Origin: Acidobacteria bacterium AH-259-L09
GTDB lineage: Bacteria; Acidobacteriota; UBA6911; RPQK01
DNA: 29,763 nucleotides
Reading direction: 5' to 3'
Assembly (NCBI GenBank): GCA_027717875.1
Contig: JALLOL010000005.1
Location: forward strand, 1-29,763
Part shown: in pieces, positions 24,272 to 29,763 of the stretch
Layout of the letters: every line of letters starts with the position of its first letter
Numbering within the stretch: position 1 is the first letter of the stretch
The notes under the pieces: generated by a model
What the model was told of the DNA's origin: nothing
Seen by the model: only the letters and a program-made list of their open reading frames with translations
Database searches by the model: none
Position numbers and translations under genes: made by a program

Positions 24272-24727
24272 CTATATCACTTTGGACTTGCTGAGGAATT
24301 TCATCCGTAACTCGTAAAGCAAGCCGTCCAGCAGGTGAGTTTCCTCAGCTGACAAATTTCCTTTCGTCTTCTCCTTCAAGATGGACAGGATATCGATCAT
24401 CTGACGGGCAGCGTCCACATTCTCCGACCTTTGCCCCGTTGTTGGTTCGGGGATCTCTCCCAGATGGACCATTCCTGTGGTGGCCAAGGAGAGGAGAAAG
24501 GAGGAGAAATTCATGGGCTCCGACGCATCCGAGCGCGGGCTCTCCTGGGAGGCTTCTCCTTCCCCTGACGCTCCAGATGGCTTTTCCTCTTTCGGAGGAG
24601 CTTCGCCTTGAGGTGGCTCTTGCTGCGTCTCCCTACGGATTTCCCCTTGGGGCGTAAACTTTCGCCGATCGGTTACCTTGAACCAGCTTTGTTGTTGTTC
24701 CTCTTTTTCGTCGCTTTCATCACCCAT
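24272..24727 (-). CDS. DUF1844 family protein
   Basis: A 151-residue protein of unknown function. The N-terminal half (1-72) is highly charged and rich in Glu, Pro and Gln, probably disordered. The C-terminal part (about 72-151) matches DUF1844: NFSSFLLSLATTGMVHLGE, then ARQMIDILSILKEKTKGNLS and LLDGLLYELRMKFL. Members are small and conserved in Acidobacteria, Deltaproteobacteria and Planctomycetes. GGAGGA stands 5 bp before the ATG. It is 15 bp after mazG, suggesting cotranscription. Confidence 0.88.
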   Translation of the reverse strand: MGDESDEKEEQQQSWFKVTDRRKFTPQGEIRRETQQEPPQGEAPPKEEKPSGASGEGEASQESPRSDASEPMNFSSFLLSLATTGMVHLGEIPEPTTGQRSENVDAARQMIDILSILKEKTKGNLSAEETHLLDGLLYELRMKFLSKSKVI

Positions 24728-24742
24728 AGTTGTCCTCCAGCG

Positions 24743-25543
24743 TCAGACCACTTCATTTTTCTGGTCTTGCCAGAAGGCTTCCATCTCCTCGACATTCACC
24801 TCCTTCAGGGACCGTTCCTGGGCAGCAAAATGCTCTTCCATCGCCTTGAAACGCCTCGAGAATTTACGATTGGCCTGCTTTAGAGCTGACTCGGGATCAA
24901 TTTGAAGATAGCGCGATATATTTAAGGCGGCAAACAGAAGGTCTCCGACTTCCTCTTTGATTTTTGCTTGGTCATCCTTTTCAAGGGCCACCTGAAGTTC
25001 TTCAAACTCTTCTAGGAACTTGTCACGGATTCCCTCAACGTTGTCCCAATCGAATCCCACCCGGGCCGCTTTGGAAGAGATCTGATAAGCACCGTACAAA
25101 GCTGGAAGCTGCCCCGGAATCCCATCCAGCAGAGACCCCCGAACGACCTCACGGCCGGAGGCTTTTTTCTCGGCAGCCTTGATATCCTCCCAGTTTCTTA
25201 AAAGCTCGCGAGAGTCCTGGTAAGACTGGTTTTCAAAAACATGAGGGTGGCGACCAACCATCTTCTGGTAAAGCCGGCAGCACACGTCATCAATATCAAA
25301 CTCACCTTTCTCCTTCGAGATCCTGCTGTGGAAAATTACTTGGAAAAGCACGTCTCCCAATTCTTCGCACAACTCGTCGGAATCTGTGCCATCTAAAGCC
25401 TCCAGAAGTTCATAAGCCTCCTCTACTAACATGGGCTTCAAGGTTTCCCGGGTCTGTTCCTTATCCCAGGGGCAACCCTGAGGTCCTCGCAGAACATCCA
25501 TTAGGTCCACCAGTTTGTGAAAATAGTTGTCATTACTACTCAT
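24743..25543 (-). CDS. mazG: Nucleoside triphosphate pyrophosphohydrolase MazG
   Basis: A 266-residue house-cleaning enzyme hydrolysing (d)NTPs to NMP and pyrophosphate. Two MazG domains are visible. The first has LRGPQGCPWDKEQT, EEAYELLEAL (E41, E42, E45) and CEELGDVLFQVIFHSRI (E61, D64). The second has DNVEGIRDKFLEEFEEL, KEEVGDLLFAALNISRYL and ANRKFSRRF. I chose ATG 25543 because it gives the family start (DNYFHKLVDLMDVLRG); the longer reading frame upstream runs through the family B palindrome and a different gene. The ribosome binding site is weak. Confidence 0.95.
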   Translation of the reverse strand: MSSNDNYFHKLVDLMDVLRGPQGCPWDKEQTRETLKPMLVEEAYELLEALDGTDSDELCEELGDVLFQVIFHSRISKEKGEFDIDDVCCRLYQKMVGRHPHVFENQSYQDSRELLRNWEDIKAAEKKASGREVVRGSLLDGIPGQLPALYGAYQISSKAARVGFDWDNVEGIRDKFLEEFEELQVALEKDDQAKIKEEVGDLLFAALNISRYLQIDPESALKQANRKFSRRFKAMEEHFAAQERSLKEVNVEEMEAFWQDQKNEVV

Positions 25544-25555
25544 GAGTTTAGTTTG

Positions 25556-25615
25556 GGGGTCAGGTATGGGATTTGGGGATTCACGAGTGAATCCCCAAAT
25601 CCCATACCTGACCCC
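25556..25615. repeat. Family B palindrome, copy 3: perfect 60-bp hairpin
   Basis: Arms of 29 bp with no mismatch and a 2-nt turn (GA). The ends are GGGGTCAG/CTGACCCC as in the copies at 3331 and 21461, but the interior (GTATGGGATTTGGGGATTCAC) is unrelated to theirs. It lies between the thioredoxin-like gene and mazG, and its apex contains the stop codon of the thioredoxin-like gene. Confidence 0.95.
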
Positions 25616-26216
25616 AAAATTCACAGCACCTGCCCCCCACCTCCCCTTCTCGCAGCAGAGTCTGGATCGCTTCCTCCACGTCCCGGTCGGAGAACTGATT
25701 GTTGGGGTCATCTCCGGTCAAGCGATAGCGCAGCTCTCCGCGGCGGTCGTAGATGAAGACCGCGGGAATCCCGAGCAGATCCAGCTTTTTGAATGCATCG
25801 ACAATGTTTTCATCCATCAAGTAATTGGGAAAGGTGGCGTTTTGCTCGACTAAAAACTGCCGGGCTCCTTCAACTGCCTGCACATCGTCCCGTTCATCCA
25901 GGCACATTGAAACGAAGGTAACACCCTCCGGGTGATATTTCTCGTACATCTCGACCATGCGAGGGAAGCGTTCCACGCAGGGTATACACCAGGTGGCCCA
26001 CATATCCACGACGACGATATCACCCTTGAATGTTTCCAGCTCCTGGTGCCACTCCGCATGGGTGACGGGCACAAACATCACCCCAGGCACTACTTCTTTT
26101 GACGCGCTTTCCTCTTTGACTGGCGCCTGTAATGAACAACTACCCGCCAGAAGCAAGACCAGGATCAGCCTGGATGTGATCTTTCGCGTCACTCGTTTTG
26201 GTATTCGACGTTGCAT
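25581..26216 (-). CDS. TlpA/ResA-like thioredoxin-fold protein, probable lipoprotein
   Basis: A 211-residue envelope thiol-disulfide protein. A basic, hydrophobic N-terminus ends in LLLAGSC, a plausible though imperfect lipobox (lipidated Cys27). The thioredoxin fold carries WATWCIPC (C77, C80), the CxxC active site, and a cis-proline motif LGIPAVFIYDRRGEL. It likely reduces or isomerises disulfides outside the cytoplasm. Its start overlaps the end of the upstream thioredoxin-fold gene by 28 bp, so they form a pair. The C-terminal tail FWGQVWDLGIHS is encoded by one arm of a family B palindrome, and the stop is at its apex; this tail is probably not ancestral. Confidence 0.88.
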   Translation of the reverse strand: MQRRIPKRVTRKITSRLILVLLLAGSCSLQAPVKEESASKEVVPGVMFVPVTHAEWHQELETFKGDIVVVDMWATWCIPCVERFPRMVEMYEKYHPEGVTFVSMCLDERDDVQAVEGARQFLVEQNATFPNYLMDENIVDAFKKLDLLGIPAVFIYDRRGELRYRLTGDDPNNQFSDRDVEEAIQTLLREGEVGGRCCEFWGQVWDLGIHS

Positions 26217-26833
26217 CCGTGGGCCCGCGTCTCGGAAACTGCTGTCCCTTTACCCTTCAGAGCGGCTTGGATTGCATCTTTCACATAAAAATCGCTGGGT
26301 TCGCCCTTAGTATAGCGGACTGTCCCCTCTCGACGCATCGATGCGGGGGAATTGTGCAGCAGACCCATGTAGACCAGTTTGCGATCCTTACCGAACACGA
26401 AATACTCGGGTGTTCTGGTAGCGCCCAGCTTCCGTCCGAGTTCCTGGCTCTCATCAAACACGTAGCTGAAATTGTACCCCACCCTGGCGGCATGTTCTTT
26501 CATGGCCGGAAGGCGGTCACCTTCCCTGTGATTCACGCTCACTGCGACGATACGGACACTGTGGCCCCTCATTTCGTCTACGAGCCCGATGAGGTCTTTG
26601 TCCATCCCCTTCACCCAGGGACAATGGTTGGCGAGGAAAACCAGAACTACCACGTCCTCTTTGATGTCGCTTGACGACAGCCTCGTCCCGTCCGTTGCCG
26701 GCAGGCTTTTGAATTGCGGCAGGGAAACGCCGATCCCGACAATGGTGTTGTACTTACCGGCATGCACAGGCGCGGATGCGAGTAGTCCGACCATTACCAA
26801 AACACAAGGGATTCCCCATTTGCGATGATGCAT
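26189..26833 (-). CDS. Secreted redoxin/peroxiredoxin-like thioredoxin-fold protein
   Basis: A 214-residue exported protein with a signal peptide (IPCVLVMVGLLASAPVHA). It belongs to the AhpC/TSA-like thioredoxin-fold group that carries NHCPWVK (Cys71) where thioredoxins have CxxC. TPEYFVFG supplies the cis-proline, and a C-terminal GC (Cys207 in AHGCNVEY) could be the resolving cysteine. Members commonly read NHCP(Y/F)VK, so the Trp here is a mild variant. CAGGAGGC stands 7 bp before the ATG, the best ribosome binding site of the pair. It heads a two-gene unit with the TlpA-like gene. Redox partner and substrate are unknown. Confidence 0.85.
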   Translation of the reverse strand: MHHRKWGIPCVLVMVGLLASAPVHAGKYNTIVGIGVSLPQFKSLPATDGTRLSSSDIKEDVVVLVFLANHCPWVKGMDKDLIGLVDEMRGHSVRIVAVSVNHREGDRLPAMKEHAARVGYNFSYVFDESQELGRKLGATRTPEYFVFGKDRKLVYMGLLHNSPASMRREGTVRYTKGEPSDFYVKDAIQAALKGKGTAVSETRAHGCNVEYQNE

Positions 26834-26863
26834 AACTTTGCCTCCTGTAAAAGTTCTGACCTA

Positions 26864-26893
26864 TTGTCAAAAATTAGCACAGGCAGGTAAGAT
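26864..26893 (+). promoter_or_regulatory. Possible sigma70-type promoter for the small conserved gene
   Basis: TTGTCA at 26864-26869 and TAAGAT at 26888-26893 are separated by 18 bp in a divergent intergenic region, 53 bp before the downstream ATG. The match is moderate and based only on consensus. Confidence 0.3.
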
Positions 26894-26946
26894 AGTTCCA
26901 CGAAAAAACAAGATGAGTGTTGGCATTTGCCGCCCTGGAGGCCTTC

Positions 26947-27222
26947 ATGATCGATGTAAAGCAGACAAGGGAAGGTGATCTTCTTGAGTTCAGCGTAACG
27001 GTAAGGGAAGAAAGCAGTGAAACGCACCACCGCGTAAGCATGGCACAATCCACCTATGAGAAGCTGACCGGTGGCAACGTGAGTCCAGAGCGCTGTATAC
27101 AGGCGGCCTTTAAATTCCTGCTGGAGCGCGAGCCCAAGGAATCCATTCTTTCCAGCTTCGACGTGACGGTTATTTCCAGGTATTTTCCCAGCTTTGAAAG
27201 GGAATTCAGCCGCTATATCTGA
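26947..27222 (+). CDS. Small conserved protein of unknown function (91 aa)
   Basis: A 91-residue soluble protein. GGAGG at 26937-26941 stands 5 bp before ATG 26947, so this start is preferred over a TTG 30 bp upstream. The first 35 residues look like a beta-hairpin (IDVKQTREGDLLEFSVTV). A helix follows (SPERCIQAAFKFLLER), and a conserved-looking tail, FDVTVISRYFPSFEREF, recalls small uncharacterised proteins in several proteobacteria. No catalytic motif or membrane segment is seen. Function unknown. Confidence 0.7.
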   Translation: MIDVKQTREGDLLEFSVTVREESSETHHRVSMAQSTYEKLTGGNVSPERCIQAAFKFLLEREPKESILSSFDVTVISRYFPSFEREFSRYI

Positions 27223-27317
27223 CCGGCAACAGGGTCCCTCCCAACTAGTCCGCATTTCTCACACCCGCTCTACTGCATCGGCGCACTGATCCGGCGCATC
27301 AGACCCTGGGATTAAAC

Positions 27318-27584
27318 TTGCTCTACGGAAGAATTGTGAAAGACAAGCAAGTGCTCGCAAAGCTGGAAGAAATTGTTGGGCAGCTCGGCATCGACTTGAG
27401 ATGGGATGAAGGAGAGTTTACAGGCGGGATTTGCCGTCTTGGAGAGAGAAAGGTTCTTGTTATAAATCGCTCCCTTCCAACCTTTGTAAAGATTGAGGTT
27501 CTGTGCCGGGAGCTTTCCCAGAGGGATTTGTCTACGATTTTTATCCTTCCCTCCATCAGAGAGCAAATCAGCCGATTTCATTAA
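27318..27584 (+). CDS. Small protein of unknown function (88 aa)
   Basis: An 88-residue reading frame with a TTG start (LYGRIVKDKQVLAKLEEI). It has the look of a real soluble protein: a leading amphipathic helix, GIDLRWDEGEFTGGICRLGE, a strand KVLVINRSLP, then a helix and REQISRF. The antisense frames over the same interval lack such organisation. The start is uncertain because the frame is open further upstream and no clear ribosome binding site is present. It lies 95 bp after the other small gene on the same strand. Function unknown. Confidence 0.6.
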   Translation: MLYGRIVKDKQVLAKLEEIVGQLGIDLRWDEGEFTGGICRLGERKVLVINRSLPTFVKIEVLCRELSQRDLSTIFILPSIREQISRFH

Positions 27585-27631
27585 CAGCAATCCGATTGGA
27601 GTCTCCTGCTCTTCTACTCAGTCCGCCTTGC

Positions 27632-28870
27632 TCAGTCAGCCTTAATATTGTAGGAGGTGAGCCTACCCTGATTGCGGATGTAGAGTTGGCCGCCACTGAC
27701 GACCGGGTGCGCCCAACTCGGCCAGCCTTCATCCTGAATGACGAACCGGCCCTTTTCCCTGTAACCCTCGGGAGTAGCTTCCGCCAGTCCGACGACATTA
27801 TTCTCGCTGAGCAGGTAAAGGCGGCCGTCAGCGCAGGTGAGAGATCCTTTCCCCACGCTTCGGGCTCTCCACACTCTCTTGCCGGTTTCAAAATCCATGC
27901 AAGTCAAAATCCTGCCGGAGAAGCCATACACGTAACCATCGACCAGCACCACCCCGCCGTGATGATTCTGCATGTCCCGGCTAAAGTAGATCTCCTCGGC
28001 TTTCACCTCATTGCCCTGGGCCTTTAAGGCCAGAAGTGCGCACCCCGTGCCGTAAGCCGAGGTAAAGAAGACCTTGTCATTACGGAAAATCGGTGTAGTG
28101 ACATTGGCCGTGCGATTGGCTACCGGCCGGTATCTCCACATAAGCTTCCCGTCCGTCGCGCGGAGACCCACGGCTGCGCTGGCCGTGAAAGCCAGTACGG
28201 TTCGGACGCCCTGCACGTCGGCGACGAGACAGGAAGAGTACGCCGCCCGGTCGCTCAATTCCTTGCTGGTCCAGACTGTTTTGCCAGACATTTTATCGAG
28301 GGCCACAACACTGGCATTCGGTCCTCCCGGTGTTACGATGACATGATTCCCGTCAATTAGCGGGGATTCGCTGACCAACCAATTTGGATTACGGCCCTTG
28401 AAGTCTCTGAGAATGTTGCGGTACCAGACCACGGAGCTGTCTCTGGTCTGCAGACAGGCCAAGTCGCCATTTTCCGTCAAAATGTAAACTCGCTCGCCAT
28501 CCACTGTGGGAGTACCTCTCGGGCCGCCACCGCGACTCTGCTTCAAGTTCGTACCCAGCGCAGAGCTCCACAAAATCTTACCGTCCCGGCGATTAAGACA
28601 GAAGACGACGCTATCTTTGCCTTTGGTGCCTTGTACAAAGATGTGATCCCGCTGAATGGCCACCGTTCCATAACCTTTGCCCAGCCCCGTTATTGACCAA
28701 ACCACTGGCGGCCCTCCGGCCGGCCATTCCTGCAGCAGACCCTTCTCTTGCGACACGCCTGTTCGTTCGGGTCCTCTCCATTGAGGCCAGTCGGGTGCGG
28801 CCATTGCACCAACCGCCGCGCCGGTCAAAACGAGAGCAATCAGTAAGGCAAAGAAAAGCCTAAATCTCAT
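27632..28870 (-). CDS. Secreted PQQ-type beta-propeller protein
   Basis: A 412-residue exported protein with a signal peptide (MRFRLFFALLIALVLTGAAVGAMA). The mature start PDWPQWRGPERTGVS is the hallmark opening of PQQ-like (PQQ_2) propeller proteins. Repeated blades follow, such as LNRRDGKILWSSALGTNL, LDKMSGKTVWTSKEL and MDFETGKRVWRARSVG. Residues for quinone or metal binding are not evident, so this is more likely a structural or assembly-type propeller than an active dehydrogenase. AAGGAGATATCGAC is an excellent ribosome binding site before ATG 28870; a longer frame to 28921 is less likely. It is transcribed alone on this strand. Confidence 0.88.
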   Translation of the reverse strand: MRFRLFFALLIALVLTGAAVGAMAAPDWPQWRGPERTGVSQEKGLLQEWPAGGPPVVWSITGLGKGYGTVAIQRDHIFVQGTKGKDSVVFCLNRRDGKILWSSALGTNLKQSRGGGPRGTPTVDGERVYILTENGDLACLQTRDSSVVWYRNILRDFKGRNPNWLVSESPLIDGNHVIVTPGGPNASVVALDKMSGKTVWTSKELSDRAAYSSCLVADVQGVRTVLAFTASAAVGLRATDGKLMWRYRPVANRTANVTTPIFRNDKVFFTSAYGTGCALLALKAQGNEVKAEEIYFSRDMQNHHGGVVLVDGYVYGFSGRILTCMDFETGKRVWRARSVGKGSLTCADGRLYLLSENNVVGLAEATPEGYREKGRFVIQDEGWPSWAHPVVSGGQLYIRNQGRLTSYNIKAD

Positions 28871-29052
28871 GTCGATATCTCCTTCGCGCTCCCTACAATC
28901 CACTAAGCTGAGTGGCGACATCTGCGTTGAGACCCAGCCAAACTTATTATTGCATAACGGTTAAAAACTGCGAAAGGTGCTGTATCCTCTGAGAGAACGC
29001 TGTCTGAACACTTGAATCAATGAGGTGATTCTTTTAGACTGAAGCTCTGAAG
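28871..29052. other. Divergent intergenic region between propeller and PilZ genes
   Basis: This 182-bp spacer should contain promoters for both flanking genes, but I see no convincing -35/-10 pair. A weak 6-bp stem (GAATCA/TGATTC, 29014-29031) followed by four T is present near the PilZ gene. Confidence 0.4.
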
Positions 29053-29469
29053 ATGGATAAGAAGAAAAATCTCTTTGGCGCCCCCATTTCACCTATTGAC
29101 GTGAGGAGACCAAAGGAGCCCAGGGTTGGCCGAAAGGTTCCTTTCTCATTCAAGGTAATTGCGGCTGTTGAGAGCGGGCTGGTCTCCCGGGAAGTTTCTA
29201 AAGCTGAGACCCAAGACATCAGTGTAGGCGGACTGAGATTTGAAAGCGATCTTCCTTTGAAAGTAGGGGATAGATTAGAGTTGAAGCTTCAGTTGTCCCA
29301 CTCAAAAGAGGTGGGCACCAGTGGAAAGGTCGTTCGATCGGAACAGATTGAAAGAGACGGGAGATCCTTCAATTCGATTGCGTTGCAGTTCATGGGATTG
29401 AAACCGGAGGAGCAAGATCGAATCCGAGAGTTCGTGTCCCCAAAGCTGACCCTTCAGCAACCGGAATAG
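29053..29469 (+). CDS. PilZ domain protein
   Basis: A 138-residue single-domain protein. The basic N-terminus RRPKEPRVGRKVPF occupies the place of the cyclic-di-GMP-binding RxxxR motif, but the arginine spacing is not canonical (R24 and R27 are two residues apart). The second motif, DISVGG (near 56-61), fits [D/N]xSxxG exactly. Beta strands RLELKLQL, TSGKVVRSEQ and SIALQFMGL complete the barrel, and a C-terminal helix follows. It may bind cyclic-di-GMP weakly or not at all. It is followed 34 bp later by a RAM-domain gene. Confidence 0.85.
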   Translation: MDKKKNLFGAPISPIDVRRPKEPRVGRKVPFSFKVIAAVESGLVSREVSKAETQDISVGGLRFESDLPLKVGDRLELKLQLSHSKEVGTSGKVVRSEQIERDGRSFNSIALQFMGLKPEEQDRIREFVSPKLTLQQPE

Positions 29470-29503
29470 GAAACCCAAAATCCGGTTTCACCTGGAGTTT
29501 TCT

Positions 29504-29731
29504 ATGAAAGCTTACGTGCTTGTCAATGTGCGGGCGGGGAAGGCGCGGCACGTGGTAGGCAAAGTTCGACAAATTGAGGGTGTCAAGAGCGCCAACGCTT
29601 GCTGGGGCCGCCCAGATGTCTTTACGCTTGTAGATGTGCCAAGCGAAGAAGTACTGGCGGACACAGTGTTGGCCGAGATTCAAAACATTGACGGGGTCGA
29701 GTCCACCGACACTCATCTCGTGATCGAATAG
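29504..29731 (+). CDS. Stand-alone RAM (Lrp/AsnC ligand-binding) domain protein
   Basis: A 75-residue protein consisting only of the Lrp/AsnC C-terminal alpha-beta sandwich: KAYVLVNVRAGKARHVVGKV, IEGVKSANACWGRPDVF, a central TLVDVPSEEVL, and IDGVESTDTHLVI. There is no helix-turn-helix, so it is not a DNA-binding regulator on its own. Such domains oligomerise and bind amino acids or act as accessory sensors. GGAG lies 6 bp before the ATG. Length and ending are those of complete stand-alone members. Confidence 0.9.
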   Translation: MKAYVLVNVRAGKARHVVGKVRQIEGVKSANACWGRPDVFTLVDVPSEEVLADTVLAEIQNIDGVESTDTHLVIE

Positions 29732-29763
29732 CCTCCTATTCTGTTGGCCAGTCGATTGCATTT

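Noticed and set aside
3327..25615. CRISPR array from the recurring repeats
   Set aside because: Copies are many kilobases apart, palindromic, and not separated by regular spacers.
26198..26674. Plus-strand reading frame opposite the redoxin gene
   Set aside because: It lies antisense to a gene with signal peptide, NHCPWVK and a strong ribosome binding site; it is a shadow.
27503..28027. Plus-strand reading frame opposite the propeller gene
   Set aside because: It is a shadow of the PQQ-type propeller and overlaps the small gene before it; no supporting motif.
29014..29035. Small hairpin GAATCA/TGATTC followed by TTTT
   Set aside because: The stem is only 6 weak pairs, and it sits upstream of a gene start where no transcript needs to end.

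Overview
The window is about 30 kb of chromosomal DNA from a Gram-negative bacterium. It has signal peptides, a likely lipoprotein, an outer-membrane beta-barrel and many periplasmic-type proteins. A CarD-type RNA polymerase regulator, GatA/GatC, a DUF1844 protein, a VWA / DUF4159 operon, TPR-rich secreted proteins, a Ser/Thr kinase fused to an ATPase, a PQQ-type propeller and a nucleotide-transporter-like/HEAT fusion together suggest Acidobacteriota or a related deep lineage. That is inference from gene content; there is no rRNA here. The tRNA gene does not encode CCA. No phage, plasmid, CRISPR or full insertion sequence was found, and no gap between genes exceeds 300 bp.

Layout: 1-1.8 kb holds carD, hemB (porphobilinogen synthase) and a CAT-anticodon tRNA. 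1.9-3.2 kb is homoserine dehydrogenase, bracketed by two copies of a palindromic repeat (family A). 3.4-10.0 kb is a tight four-gene operon: a membrane VWA protein, a caspase-like protein lacking the catalytic cysteine, a TPR/metallopeptidase protein and a DUF4159 protein. 10.2-13.3 kb pairs an Omp85-type barrel with a secreted protein carrying kinase-like motifs. 13.3-18.6 kb alternates strands: a membrane-anchored ATPase, a secreted TPR protein, and a related ATPase fused to a Ser/Thr kinase. 18.7-21.5 kb is the transporter/HEAT fusion. 21.5-26.8 kb is a minus-strand run: gatA, gatC, ribF, a DUF1844 gene, mazG and two thioredoxin-fold genes. The end holds two small conserved unknowns, a PQQ-propeller gene, a PilZ gene and a stand-alone RAM (Lrp/AsnC ligand-binding) gene.

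Two families of dispersed palindromes stand out. Family A has GGGGCCGTGTC ends around an AT-rich interior, with four copies. Family B has GGGGTCAG ends and an interior that differs between copies while remaining self-complementary. Family B copies lie at gene 3' ends and supply stop codons or C-terminal residues to at least three genes.

The best candidates for undescribed biology are the 3.4-10.0 kb operon, whose caspase-like gene carries a frame-breaking 8-bp tandem repeat in its signal peptide; the barrel plus secreted kinase-like pair; and the paralogous ATPase modules with different effectors.
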